Assembly: GCA_037953625.1 (NCBI GenBank)
Contig: CM075651.1
Coordinates: 135,994,501 to 136,058,500, forward strand
Origin: Crotalaria pallida
Taxonomy: Eukaryota; Streptophyta; Magnoliopsida; Fabales; Fabaceae
Direction of reading: 5' to 3'
DNA: 64,000 nucleotides
Shown here piece by piece: positions 23,537-34,505 of this stretch (positions are counted from its first letter, which is position 1; each line of letters starts with the position of its first letter). The notes beneath the pieces are model-generated. The model did not search any database and was not told the origin of the DNA. It worked only from the letters and a program-made list of their open reading frames with translations. The translations under genes and the position numbers were made by a program.

Positions 23537-23905
23537 ATGGATGCTTGGATTTGGCAGGATAGTATGGATGGGGAGTATACCGCGGCTAATGGTTACAAAT
23601 GGCTGATTCACAATCAAAACATTAGCCTACCTGAAGAATCATGGTCATGGGTTTGGAAACTTCATTGTCATGAAAAAATCAAGTTTTTGATTTGGCTTTT
23701 ACTCCATGATGCTATACCTACGAATGCTTTTCGTTTCAATAGAGGGTTGTCGAATTCTCCTGGTTGCACTAGGTGTGGAGCAGATGTTGAGGATGTACTT
23801 CAGTGTGTAAGGGACTGCCCTTTTAGCCAGGAATTGTGGTGTAGGTTTGGTTTTGGTCGTTATGTATCTTGGAATAGCCTTTGTGCGAGGCGATGCTTGT
23901 CATAA
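23537..23905 (+). pseudogene. LINE zf-RVT fragment
   Basis: The fragment shows the zf-RVT pattern: WIWQDSMDGEYTAANGYKWL, then WSWVWKLHCHEKIKFLIWLLLHDAIPTN and the Cys cluster CTRCGADVEDVLQCVRDC. This domain follows reverse transcriptase in plant L1 ORF2 and probably helps target RNA binding. The RT itself is absent (5' truncation). A frame change near 23890 precedes the CACTA insertion. Confidence 0.82.
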
Positions 23906-23949
23906 GTTTCTCGCGGTGCTATGGTGCACTACAAGAAAAATGCAAAATA

Positions 23950-24560
23950 GCGACGGACAAATCCCTCGCCAATCCCTCGCAAAATCCTCGCAAAATCGAA
24001 TTAACGACTGATTTGCGACGGATTTGCGAGTGATGCATCCGTCGCTTCTCATTCATCGCTAATTAGCGAGCAGATGTTTCCCTCGCAAATTCCTCTCTAA
24101 AATCATGCTTTGCGAGGGAAATTTCCTATTTCCCTCGCAAATCCTTCGCAAGAGTTGTTCAAGAAATTGGTCACCCTTATCATTTGGCCGTCGCTAATTA
24201 GCGACGAACAGTTACTCACAAATCCCTCGCAATTGATTTGGCCGTCGCTAATTAGCGACCAATAGTTCCTCGCAAATCTCTCGCAAATGATTTGGCCGTC
24301 GCTAATTAGCGACCTAAAGTTCCTCGCAAATTCCTCGCAAATGATTTGATCGTCGCTAATTGATTTGGCCGTCGCTAATTAGCGACCAAAAGTTCCTCGC
24401 AAATCCCTCGCAATTGATTTGGTCGTCGCTAATTAGCGACCAACAGTTCCTCGGAAAATCCTCGCCGGTGAATTCTATTTGCGAGGGCTTAATCCCTCGC
24501 TAATTGGTGATGAATTGGTCCTCACTTACTACGAAAAATCGGGCATTTTGTGATGATTTT
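23950..24560. repeat. Left subterminal repeat arm of the CACTA element
   Basis: At least five copies of TTTGGCCGTCGCTAATTAGC or close forms occur, alternating with TTCCTCGCAAATCCCTCGCAA. GTCGCTAATTAGCGAC is a 16-bp perfect palindrome. The right arm uses the same short words in a different 145-bp arrangement. Confidence 0.75.
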
Positions 24561-26170
24561 TGGAGGATTTTTGCGTCACTAATATTGTTAAAAAGGTTTG
24601 CGACAGTTAAAACTGCCGCTAAGACAGAGAATGAATTAAAAAAAATTGCCACGAAACGTCCTTCTACCCCTATATCTGTCTAATCTAATATGAGAACTAA
24701 AACAAAATAACAAAAAGTTAAATAATTTTCACTGTACAAAGTTGATACATATTGTACTTGTCAAAATCTACTATTAAAAATGGAAAGCATGTAAGTTGAC
24801 CCAACAATAAAACAATCTAAAGTCAAGACCCTATAAAATTTGATGGGCAAATGAATTTTCCAGTTGCTTTGTACAGCCCTTATAATATCTACCAACAAAT
24901 CTTTGGTTTGTTGAGCTTCAAGTGCTTCATCATCCATACCAATAAGTGGAATCCTCATTGTCAAGATGTGTCCACTATATTTTCTCATCTGCAAAGCCTT
25001 CATATCCTTCACTATACAACTCACCTGCATGCTACTGGATAATATACTGTTCTGACTTCCCTCCTCAATATCCCATGTCTCCTCCTATAGTGGATGAAGA
25101 GTTTGATCAATGAAAAAAAATGCAAAAGTAAAACATAAAGCACTGTTAAGTGAGGTTCCATTAGTGAGTCGAGACACAAATTACCTGAACAAGTTTTTCT
25201 AGACTTTCCATTAGTGACTTCTCTTATAATTCAATATACACTGTTAAGTGAGGTTCAAAGCATGATGAAATTATCCCACGAAAGTTGAACTGTCAAAACA
25301 ACCGCTAAATGTTTTATCAGCATTTTCTAAATGAAACACACTAGTAGGAATAAAATGAGGACATATCCGAGAAAGCCATAGCTATGACCAACAACAGAGA
25401 GTATAAAAAGATATCAACCTCACATACTTGACTTTTCATTTGGAATTTTTCGATTTTCATCTTTATCACTTCCCTCTTTTCCATTTTGACAAGTATTAAA
25501 AAGTTTCCACTAAAATTCAAACCCAGGATAAAAAGATAAGTGGCTGGGAAATCAAGCATATATTAGTCCAGCAACTTCCACCGGGATTTCAATTAGAAGG
25601 AAAGTTAGAGAAAATAACCTGAACTTGGAATTTTGAAAATAAGAAAAGCCTTAAATAACAATTTTGTAGTAATGACATCAAAGTAGAGAAAATAAGAAAG
25701 GGACTACAGTATAAAACCATCACTTTCCTTTGTTTCGCCTAATGGCACCATGCATCTTCATTGAAACAAGCTCCTTTGGTGAACTTACACATGATCCTTT
25801 TGCTCCTCCGCGTCTTTCTTTTTTGTCTCTCTTTGTTTTTGCATTTATGCACAATTTTTAGTGTCTTGAGTTTTGCATTTCTACTCTCAAGTTATCTCAC
25901 AAATGATTTGATAGCATAAAGGAATTTGTGGCGACGGATTTGCGAGAGAAACATGCCCTCGCAAAACTTTATCGTTTTACAAATGTATTCGTAGCGACAG
26001 CTTTGCGAGGAAAATATTCCCTCGCAAACGATTTGATAGCATAAAGGAATTTGTGGCGACGGATTTGCGAGAGAAATATGCCCTCGCAAACTTCATTGTT
26101 TTAAAAATGTATTCATAGCGACGGCTTTGCGAGGAAACTATTCCCTCGCCAACAATCTGGAATTTTAAAG

Positions 26171-26880
26171 GAATTCGTGGCGACCGGCTTGCGACGGAAA
26201 CATGCTCTCGCAAGCTACCTAGCGACGGATTTGCGAGGAAAATGTCCCTCGCCAAAATTGCTTAAAATAATTTCTCACTAATTTGTCGCAAATCCGTCGC
26301 AAATGTTGTTTAAAGGAATTCATGGCGACCGGCTTGCGACGGAAACATGCCCTCGCAAACTATCTAGCGACGGATTTGCGAGGAAAATGTCCCTCGCCAA
26401 AATTTCTTAAAATAATCTCTCGCTAATTGGTCTCAATTCCGTCGCAAATGTTGTTTAAAGGAATTCGTGCGACCGACTTGCGACGGAAATATGCCCTCGC
26501 AAACTATCTAGCGACGGATTTGCGAGGAAAATGTCCCTCGCCAAAATTGCTTAAAATAATCTCTCGCTAATTTGTCGCAATTCCGTCGCAAATGTTGTTT
26601 AAAGGAATTCGTGCGACCGGCTTGCGACGGAAACATGCCCTCGCAAACTATATAGCAACGGATTTGCGAGGAAAATGTCCCTCGCCAAAATTGCTTAAAA
26701 TAATCTCTCGCTAATTTGTCGCAATTCCGTCGCGAATGTTGTTTAAAGGAATTCGTGCGACCGGCTTGCGACGGAAACATGCCCTCGCAAACTATATAGC
26801 GACGGATTTGCGAGGAAAATGTCCCTCGCCAAAATTGCTTAAAATAATCTCTCGCAAAGCCGTCGCAAATCCGTCGCAAA
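26171..26880. repeat. 145-bp tandem repeat in the right arm of the CACTA element
   Basis: The word GAATTC (GAATTCATGG in one unit) recurs at 26171, 26316, 26461, 26605 and 26749, a period of 144-145 bp and nearly five units. Each unit carries GCGACGGATTTGCGAGG, CCCTCGCCAAAATTGC and a TTCCGTCGCAAATG block. Confidence 0.88.
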
Positions 26881-27042
26881 ATGATTTCTCATTTATCTTT
26901 TTCCGAACGTTCATCTCTTTGCAAGGGAATTCGCTTTGCTCGCTAAACCCTCGCATGTCCCTCGCTAATTAGCGACCGATTAGCGACGGAAATTTTCCCT
27001 CCCTAAAATCCATTGCTATTTTGGTTTTTTCTTGTAGTGGTG

Positions 27043-27702
27043 GGTTTGAAGGAGAAGAAATGCCGTTGTAATTGGAGATGATCAGTGGCACATTGCTCAG
27101 ACTTGTGGGATGATTAATATCATGATAGATGAGCTTACTAAATGGTGTCCTATTCAGCATAACCAGCGGCTAGGAGTTAGAAAGGTGAAATGGCACAAAC
27201 CCATGCCTCCTAAGGTCAAACTTAATGTCGATGGAAGCTTTAGGCATGGTGAGGATCTGGTGGATTTTGGTGGGCTTATTAGAGACTCTAATGGAGCTTG
27301 GTTCTGTGGGTTTGTTGGTTGTTATGCATCCCAGAATATTGTCCTGGCTGAGTTGTTGGGTTTGAAGCATGGTTTGGAGTTGGCTTGGAGTTTGGGCTAT
27401 CATGAATTGGATTGTGAGACTGATTCTTCTGAAGTGCTCAGGTTGGTGTCATCAAACGTAACTCCCCCACTGCATGCTTTTGGAGTTGTTATTGTCTTAC
27501 TGATGATATTAAGTCGTTGTTGGCGCGGAATTGGGTGGTGTCATTCACTCATGTTCTCCGTGAGGCAAATTTTTGTGCTGATTCTTTGGCTAAGATGGAT
27601 GACAGTAGTAGCTCTCCTTTTCATTGTTTTTATAGCCCTCCTGCGTTAGTGAGGCAGTCTCTTCGTGACGATGCCTCTGGGCGTATTCTCTTCCGGTTGT
27701 AG
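27043..27702 (+). pseudogene. LINE RNase H fragment
   Basis: It resumes the LINE ORF2 after the CACTA element (W..RRNAVVIGDDQW). The plant LINE RNase H domain is visible: KLNVDGSFRHGEDLVDFGGLIRD with the first Asp, LAELLGLKHGLELA with Glu, CETDSSEVL with Asp, and in another frame HVLREANFCADSLAK. A frameshift near 27490-27515 separates the last block. The stop at 27700-27702 precedes the A-tail by about 25 bp. The minus-strand LINE at 19-22.9 kb lacks this domain, so the two LINEs are different families. Confidence 0.85.
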
Positions 27703-27735
27703 TTGTTCTTCTTTTTCCATTGTACCAAAAAAAAT

Positions 27736-28012
27736 ATAAGTTAATTTCACAATTTTGGTACTTTTTTTCTTGTACACACAATTTTACCAGAAAGTTAATT
27801 GCAATGGCCAACGAAATAATATTAAGCTGTTCAAAAAAAAAAAGAATAATATTAAGCTAAAATGGCTATCGTATGGAGTCACAAGATGAATAGTAGCAAA
27901 AATCAACAGTATTTTTTGCAAAATAGAAAAAAATCAAACGACTCAAATAGATCAATTTGATAATTATTGAAATTTCAGAGACTCCACTTGACCAATTTTG
28001 CGCTTCCATTAT

Positions 28013-28071
<59 letters not shown>

Positions 28072-28880
28072 AAAAGTAGTAAAAAAAACAACAAAATCGC
28101 GAACAACTACTCAAATCAGGAATCACCGCATAAGATTATCCCAAACAAAAGTACAAAACTAATATCATTTGCACAAACATTCATTGATACCCAATTTTTA
28201 TTAGATCATGATTTTGTTCACAATTATTAAAAAATAAGGCCTTGCTAACACTGAAAAAAAAAAGTAATCAAAAATTTTTAAAATTACATTTTTTTAATAA
28301 CTCCTCATTACCTTTGTTAATGGGCACTTGTTATCATTTTAAAAAATAATTAAATATACACAACTGTGAGTAAGATTTTGATTGAAAAGAGCAATTGCGA
28401 ATAAGAAAATGTTAACAAGCACCCTAATCAAATATAGTAGATAAGTATTGAAAAGTGTAGCTTTTGAAATTTTCGAAGGAAAAAATAATATTAATTTATT
28501 GTAATTTTTCTATCTTCGGTGACCTTAACAAGTTAGCGAGACCCTTGTAAATAAGGTTACAACCTTGATTTTTTTTTTATTTTTTTTTTTATGGCATAGT
28601 CACAACGTGGGAGACCAGATCACTTTTTTTAAGATTTACAAGCTAAGGATGCGACCCGGGGATGGGTACGTAAGAGAATCGGCTGTGCATATCTATATTC
28701 ATTTGCATCAATCAATTTCACAACCTTTGTTTTTTTCTAGTACGCCCAATTTTACTAGAATGTCAATAACCAAAGAAATAAATATCAAGCTACCTAAACT
28801 AAAATGGCTGTTGAATATCGAGTCACAATATGAAAATAATAAATGTCATAATCTTATGTGTAGGTTTGTAGACTTGTAGG
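27736..28880. repeat. Tandem duplication copy 1, last segment (modules m1 and m2)
   Basis: 27748-28210 (m1) matches 33254-33960 (m3) and, more weakly, the 3' flank of SAMDC at 37085-37430 (m4). Shared words are AAATAATATTAAGC or AATATTAAGCTAAAATGG, CAGGAATCACC and GATTATCCCAAACAAAAGT. 28705-28845 (m2) matches m4 closely (GCTGTTGAATATCGA, ACAACCTTTG). Matching ends near 28845. No coding sequence is seen. Confidence 0.75.
28016..28069. repeat. (TA)n microsatellite
   Basis: About 27 TA dinucleotides in a row lie within module m1. The related modules m3 and m4 lack the expansion. Confidence 0.95.
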
Positions 28881-29417
28881 TCTCTAAATCATTTTTCCCA
28901 CTAAAAAATATCGATTATTAATACTTATCGTAAAATAGATTTTAATATAAATGAGGATAATATTATATTTTTAAATTTTGGTGTTAGTCACTTGGTGCTC
29001 TAGAATTGTATGTGTAGCTTCACACTTTATGAAGTCAACTCTTTTGTAATGTTATTTGTTGGTGTTCAACTATTTTGAGTATATAATTGTGTATTCATAT
29101 TCAAATTCTTCATGGAAAGTGAGGTTCATGTGTACAATAATACTTATGTACAACATGAAAAAATAGCTAATAATGCATCAACAATATAAAAGTTTTTTTT
29201 TTTCATTTTCAGTACATCATCCACCATTCATATGTTTATTATTGTTGTTTTTTTAGATAAAATCAACATAAATGAATAATGCATGATTGTTGATTTTTAT
29301 ACCATCAGTAGATACTCATTAATCTCAACATTATTATTAGTCACACCAATAATGTAAACACTTAATAGAAAAGTGTTTCATGTTTATAAAGAGAAAAACA
29401 AAAGACAGCTAAATAAC
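28881..29417. other. AT-rich spacer, nothing recognised
   Basis: No gene, repeat end or RNA gene was recognised. The composition is AT-rich with homopolymer runs. Confidence 0.5.
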
Positions 29418-29816
29418 ATGCAACCTAAAATTGAATGGTTGCTATGCAACCTTTTAGTAAACTAATAAAAAGTTTACACCTAAGACATGTGTGTCATGTC
29501 ATTCCACGAAGTAGTGATTTATAATTTTTACAATTTAGTCCAACATAAAAAGTAAATTAATTTATTTAGTTCTTTGTACCTATTAGCAAATTATAACATA
29601 GATTAAAACAACATGTGATTATAACAACAGGTGTTAAATTAATTTGCTAATAGGTACAAATGATTAAATTAAATTAATTTACTTTTTATGTTGGACTAAA
29701 TTGTAAAAATTATAAATCACTACTTCAAGGAATAATATGACACACATGTCTTAGGTGTCAACTTCTTATTAATTTACTAAAAGGTTGCATAACAACCATC
29801 CAATTTTAAGTTGCAT
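29418..29816. mobile_element. Fold-back element (near-perfect inverted repeat, 399 bp)
   Basis: The left arm 29418-29595 (ATGCAACCT...ACCTATTAGCAAATTA) is the inverse of 29636-29816, with a centre of only about 40 bp. Arms share the word GACACCTAAGACATGTGTGTCAT or close forms. The transcript would form one long hairpin. No clear target duplication was found. Confidence 0.75.
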
Positions 29817-30578
29817 TTTAGAAATTTCCAAATAATAATAGATTAATATTATTTATACAGAAAAGAGGGACAATGATAACTGATAAAAGAGGCCCTCCTT
29901 TCTTTTTCTAATTTTCTTTATCTTTGAAAAAATAAAAAAAGATTAAACATGATCGTGCGCTAGTGCATGATCATCAGCTTCAAAAATAATACGTACGTGA
30001 CTAGCATTTTTTGTTTTAAGTGTTAATTACTCAGAATTTTATAGGTAAATCCATGATATTCATCTGCGTAATTGGATTAATATGTTAATAATTGGATTTT
30101 TTGTTTAAGTGTTAATTAGCATTTGCCTTAAAAAAAAATAGTATTCCCTTTCTCCATATATATAATACCTCTTTGAAAGATTTCACGTCAATTAAAAAAG
30201 TTGATTGATGTAGTTAATTGTATTGAAAATGTGAATTTTTGATGTGTATTTTCAAAATTATCACTATTAATATTATTGTGAATCTAAAAAGTGTTAAATA
30301 AATAGGGGTGTTGTGGAAAAATATAATTAATGGTCATTGAAAATTGGTATAGAGATAAAATAAAAGTGTTTAAAAGATCTTATATTTAAAAACGGAGGTA
30401 ATATAAGAAATCACATCGATTTTCTATATGATTTATGTATATATTTATATAGTTATTAATGGGAAAAATAATAAAGCTAGTGAAATTGAATAATTTTTTA
30501 TTATTGCTATTCGGATAAATAATAAACTCACTTATTTATCATACTTATTCATTGAACCTGGCTATTTTGCAGCTATAG
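29817..30578. other. AT-rich spacer with one MITE
   Basis: Apart from the MITE at 30143-30401, no feature is seen. The segment ends at the start of duplication copy 2, where CTATAGGATAAAAAC is the unoccupied form of the Tat insertion site. Confidence 0.55.
30143..30401. mobile_element. Stowaway-like MITE, family 2, copy a
   Basis: Degenerate ends TATTCCCTTTCTCC and AACGGAGGTAAT surround an AT-rich interior with TATTTTCAAAATTATC and GAATCTAAAAAGTGTT. The same interior words occur, in one or the other orientation, in the copies at 31434, 33529 and 36588. Confidence 0.65.
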
Positions 30579-31435
30579 GATAAAAACTAAAAAAAAAATT
30601 CTATTAAATCTTCATTGTCATTAATTAAACTCATCACTAATACTCCGTAATTTAGTTATAAATTTTCAATAATTTAATAAATGTTAGCAAAGGGACAATT
30701 GCTGGTTGCCTTCTACAGTAAGTTCTAATTGCGACGTATTTCTTCCAATCAATGCGCCACACCTCCAACTTGAAAGAGAATTTTGATACGTTTATCATGG
30801 ATCTGTATTCTCTGACTTCAATTTTGATATAGTCATTAGTGCAATCACCAATTAACCATCAAAAATTTATTTATCAATTTTTTTTTTAAATTTAATTATT
30901 AAAAAATGCTTTCAAAAGTCAAGATTTCATGTAGTCATGGAAGTGTCAGAGAGTCCAAATCCCTTTATCACCATGCAACAAGACACCACCTAAGCTTTAT
31001 CATTAAAACTTTTAGCACTGTGGGCCAAAGGGCCAACTTTGATCCTAGTACCACTTACTAATGGAATTTAATTGTCCTTGACTCCTTGTGGCTCTGGTTT
31101 CCCACTTGTTGGTCCACATCTATGAATTCACAATAATGTTAGAGAAATATATTTTTCTTGGTTATGAATTTATGTCACCTCAACGGATCGTGATTTTAGT
31201 TATAATCATTTTTTTTTATAGTAAGTATGCTTATGATCATGCAATTTTTTTTTAAATATCGATTAAAAAGAGTGAACAGGATCAAGATTGGGATAACACA
31301 TATACAACATGGAATAACAAAAATATTTTCTCCTAATATAATTGTAGACAAAGCTTTGCGGCCTCCTTGATGGTAAATAATTTTGCCTTACCCCATTGTG
31401 ATCATTGCGACCTTGAAATTATTTTTTATAATATA
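30579..31435. repeat. Tandem duplication copy 2, first segment
   Basis: It aligns with 11412-12220 plus 18804-18958 and lacks the Tat element, the family 1 MITE and the MULE. It is thus a natural empty site for all three. The order and orientation are the same as in copy 1, so the duplication is direct. Confidence 0.9.
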
Positions 31436-31710
31436 CTCTCTCCGTTCTTAAATATAAAGTTTTTTTGACACTTTTCTTTTGTCCCTATTTATAAGACTCT
31501 TTAACAATTTTCAATGATCATTAATTATTTTTTTCAACAAACACCTCCATTTATTTAACACTTTTTAGATTCCCAATAATATTAATAGGGGTAATTTTGA
31601 AATTACATATCAAAAATTCACATTTCTAATACAATTAACTAAATTATTTCACTTTCTTAATAGAAGTGAAATCCCCAAAGGGGTCTTATATAGAGGGATG
31701 GAGGGAGTAC
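31434..31710. mobile_element. Stowaway-like MITE, family 2, copy b
   Basis: The ends are ACTCTCTCCGTTCTTAAATATAA and GGGATGGAGGGAGTA, roughly inverted. The interior AGATTCCCAATAATATTAAT is shared with the copy at 36588 and is the inverse of the copies at 30143 and 33529. Confidence 0.75.
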
Positions 31711-31857
31711 TTCCTTCAGCTCAAATTATAAGTAATTTTAACTAATTTTATGCTTATTAATGAGGTTAGTTGATTGTATTTAATTTTTTAAAATTTATAA
31801 AAAATAAAGGTATTTTAGGAAAGATGCATTCAGAATGAAACAAAAATAAATAAGATA

Positions 31858-32148
31858 CTACCTCTGTTCCTTATTATCTGTCATTTTTTGGAAATATTTT
31901 TTGTTTCTTTTTATATGTCGTATTGAAGATTTCAAAAGTGTAATAAATGTTATTTTTCATGTTTGTCCCTATTTAATACAGTATGTCTTTGTTTATGTAA
32001 GTAGTGGAGAAAAATTAATGATTATACAAAAAAGAAAGGGCAAGTTGGAAAAAAACATAATTAGTGTATTGGAAATCTGAGTAATGATTAGATTTCTTAA
32101 AGGATATGTCTTGTTTGAAATATGACAGACAAATAGGAACGGAGGGAA
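31858..32148. mobile_element. Nested stowaway-like MITE, family 3
   Basis: The ends CTACCTCTGTTCCTTATTATCTGTC and GACAGACAAATAGGAACGGAGG are inverted and flanked by TA. It interrupts family 1 sequence that is continuous in the copy at 43627. Confidence 0.8.
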
Positions 32149-32272
32149 TAACAATTTTATGGAAATATTTTAAAAAAGTTGCATTAGAAATGAAATAAAA
32201 TTTAAAAAAAAATTGATTAATTTTGCTTATATTTTAAACAAAAGAATTATGTTTTTTTCTTTGTATTTCAAA

Positions 32273-33129
32273 GGCTTAATTGCATAATTGGTCATTTATC
32301 TTATTTATTAGATTCACTTTGGTCCTTTATCTTTTTTTTTTTGCAATTTACTGGTCCTTTATTTTTTTTAAAGATTCAGTTTGGTCCTTCCGTTAAAATA
32401 AAGTTAAATGAGAAGTAATATTCCAAGAATATTCCTCCTTCTATGCTTAATTGCATAATTGGTCCTTTATCTTATTTATTAGATTCACTTTGGTCCTTTA
32501 TCTTAATATTTTAAGAATATTCTCTCTTCTTCTTCCTCTTCCTCTGCTCTCTCCCTTACAGCGGCGGCAGCCACCACGGGCGCCGCCGCCACCGCCCATG
32601 CCACCGTCGCCGTCATTTTTAGAAATTAATCGGAGTTGCTGAAGCGTTTGGCACGTGTTTTCACACATTTTCCAGCAGGTTTAGAGGAGGAGACCATTGT
32701 TGATAACCAAGGTTTTAGAAAAGGGACCCTAGAATTCGTTTTTTGAGGAAAAACACGAATTTGTTTGAGGAATAATGAAAATAAAGCTTAAAAACCATGA
32801 AAAATTGAAGAATGTTGAAGAAATTTGAAGAAATTTGATGATTTTCGAGGAAGAGGGTGTGAGCCCATGGTGGCTGCCGACGCTGTAAGGAGAGAGCAGA
32901 GAAAGAAGAAGAGGAAATATTCTTGGAATATTAAGATAAAGGACCAAAGTGAATCTAATAAATAAGATAAATGACCAATTATGCAATTAAGCTTAGAAGG
33001 GGAATATTCTTGGAATATTCCTTCTCATTTAACTTTATTTTAACGGAATGACCAAACCGAATCTTTTAAAAAAAATAAACCAAAGTGAATTTAATAAATA
33101 AGATAAAGGACCAATTATGCAATTAAGTC
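32273..33129. mobile_element. Fold-back Mutator-type element (857 bp)
   Basis: The ends are GGCTTAATTGCATAATTGG and its inverse (ending ATGCAATTAAGTC). The flanking 9-bp words TATTTCAAA (32264-32272) and TATTTCAAT (33130-33138) differ at one base, which fits a Mutator-type target duplication. Inside is a second nested pair of the same repeat, then a GC-rich core at 32560-32620 and 32870-32885 (GGCGGCAGCCACC-like). No intact gene was found. Confidence 0.75.
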
Positions 33130-33151
33130 TATTTCAATCCGGAAGGAGTAG

Positions 33152-34155
33152 TCTCAAACGTGGAAAGCATTTTTCCCCAGATTGACAAGGACGCAGGCTA
33201 CGACCCGGTTGGCGTAGGGAAGAGAATCTGTCGCATATCTTTTCATTTAAACCAGTTAATTTCACAATCTTGGTTCTTTTTTTCTTGTCCACACAATTTT
33301 ACTAGAAAGTTACTGTTGCAATAGCCAACGAAATACTAATATTAAGCTAAAATGGGTATCGTATGGAGTCACAATATGAATAGTAGCAAAAATCAACAGT
33401 GTTTTTTGCAAATTAGAAAAAAGCAAACGACTCAAATAGAGCAATCTGATAATTACTGAAATTTTAGAGACTCTTGCCCAATTTTGCGCTTCCATTGTAA
33501 CATGCAGTTGTATATTTTTTTTAAAAGCACTTCCTCCGTCCCTAAATATAAGATCTATTTGGAATATCCATTAAGAAAGTGAATTAATTTAGTTAATTGT
33601 ATTAGAAATGTGAATTTTTGGTATGTATTTTCAAAATTACCCCTATTAATATTATTGGAAATCTAAAAAGGGTTGAATAAATAGTGGTATTTGTAAAAAA
33701 AAATTAATAATTATTAAAAATTAATATATGATCTTATAAATAGAAACAAAATAAAAATATCAAATTCGAAGGAGTTGTAAAAAAACAAAATCGGAACAAC
33801 TACTCAAATCAGGAATCACCAATGTAGAAAGCCGCATAAGATTATCCCAAACAAAAGTACATTATTTACGTATAAGTCATCCATCAATCACTTGCTTAAC
33901 TAAACAAATATCATTTGCAGTTTTGCACGAACATTCATTGATACCCAACTTTTATTATATCAAGATTTTGTTCACAATTATTATAAAGATATTAATGAGT
34001 ATGCATTGACCATATAAAATCTTTTACACTATCACTTCATCATTCAAAAAACCTTTACACGGTTAGTGCATTATTCATTTTCTCTATTAAAACAATAAGA
34101 GCCTTGCTAACACTAGAGAAAAAAACACTAATAAATTTTTTTTACAATTACATTT
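33152..34155. repeat. Tandem duplication copy 2, middle segment (module m3)
   Basis: 33152-33250 matches 23303-23400. 33254-33510 and 33780-33960 match module m1 (27748-28210), and the latter part also matches the 3' end of the SAMDC gene region (CAGGAATCACCAATGTAG, GATTATCCCAAACAAAAGT). A family 2 MITE splits the module. Confidence 0.78.
33529..33777. mobile_element. Stowaway-like MITE, family 2, copy c
   Basis: The left end is ACTTCCTCCGTCCCTAAATATAAG and the degenerate right end is AAATTCGAAGGAGTTG. The interior has GTATTTTCAAAATTACCCC and TTGGAAATCTAAAAAGG. Module m1 at 28010 has no such insertion. Confidence 0.72.
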
Positions 34156-34486
34156 TGTAGGGTTAACCAATAATAAATCCTACCGCTACAGGATAAGCAT
34201 GAGCTCTCTAGTACAGGATAAGGGTGAATAACTCATCCTTCTTATCCTCTAAGAGCCATGTCAGCCCTACTGGGCCGAACAGGCCCATAAGGCATCACAA
34301 CACAACTTCCCCTATAAGTATCGTCATGCTATAGGGGCTAAGGTATGTTCTCTCATCCCTACTCTCAAGAACTACGTGTGGCTTGATCCCCTTATCACTA
34401 GGGGTACGTAGGACCGGGGTCACCCTCGTCAGCTGCAACAACCCCAAACACACATCGTGGTGGATCTATTTCTCAGATCCACTACA
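34156..34486 (+). repeat. 5' LTR of the LARD-like element
   Basis: It starts TGTAGGGTTAACC and ends CAGATCCACTACA. A TATA-like CCCTATAAGTA occurs near 34312. It differs from the 3' LTR at only a handful of positions (for example TATCGTCATG against TATCGCCATG), so the insertion is young. Confidence 0.92.
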
Positions 34487-34487
34487 T

Positions 34488-34505
34488 TGGCGCCGTCTGT
34501 GGGGA
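34488..34505 (+). other. Primer binding site of the LARD-like element
   Basis: TGGCGCCGTCTGTGGGG starts two bases after the 5' LTR end, the normal place for tRNA priming of minus-strand DNA. The matching tRNA was not determined. Confidence 0.7.

Larger units (their letters stand above)
23927..27039. mobile_element. Non-autonomous CACTA (En/Spm-type) element, 3.1 kb
   Basis: The termini are CACTACAAGAAAAA at 23927 and its inverse ending GTAGTG at 27039, with a 3-bp target duplication GTG at 23924-23926 and 27040-27042. Both arms are packed with subterminal repeats built on GCGACGGA, TTTGCGAGG and GTCGCTAATTAGCGAC (left arm to about 24560, right arm from about 25930). The middle (24560-25930) has no transposase and no recognisable gene. 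Repeat arms like these bind the TNPA-type protein in studied CACTA elements; here that role is inferred. Confidence 0.93.
23530..27735 (+). mobile_element. 5'-truncated LINE 3' end, interrupted by a CACTA element
   Basis: On the + strand lies the 3' end of an L1-type element: a zf-RVT region (23537-23905), then, after the CACTA insertion, an RNase H region (27043-27702) and a short A-tail (ACCAAAAAAAA). The word ATATAAGTTAATTTC follows the tail, and AAATAAGTTAAC precedes the element, which suggests insertion into the SINE's A-rich tail. Joining across the CACTA element continues a recognisable LINE protein block. Confidence 0.85.
31711..33152. mobile_element. Stowaway-like MITE, family 1, copy b, carrying two nested insertions
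   Basis: The left part (CAGCTCAAATTATAAGTAATTTTAAC) and right end (TATTTCAATCCGGAAGGAGTA) belong to the family 1 MITE. Two elements sit inside it: another MITE at 31858-32148 and a fold-back element at 32273-33129. Without them it would be about the usual 280-300 bp. Confidence 0.7.

Noticed and set aside
24761..25030. 89-codon minus-strand frame in the CACTA interior
   Set aside because: No recognisable domain, AT-rich, and no splice-consistent extension; not supported as a gene.
23950..27030. CRISPR-like spaced repeats
   Set aside because: The repeats are palindromic CACTA subterminal motifs and a 145-bp tandem array bounded by CACTA ends and a 3-bp target duplication; the DNA is eukaryotic.
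27866..28230. Frames containing long Ile-Tyr runs
   Set aside because: They translate the (TA)n microsatellite at 28016-28069.
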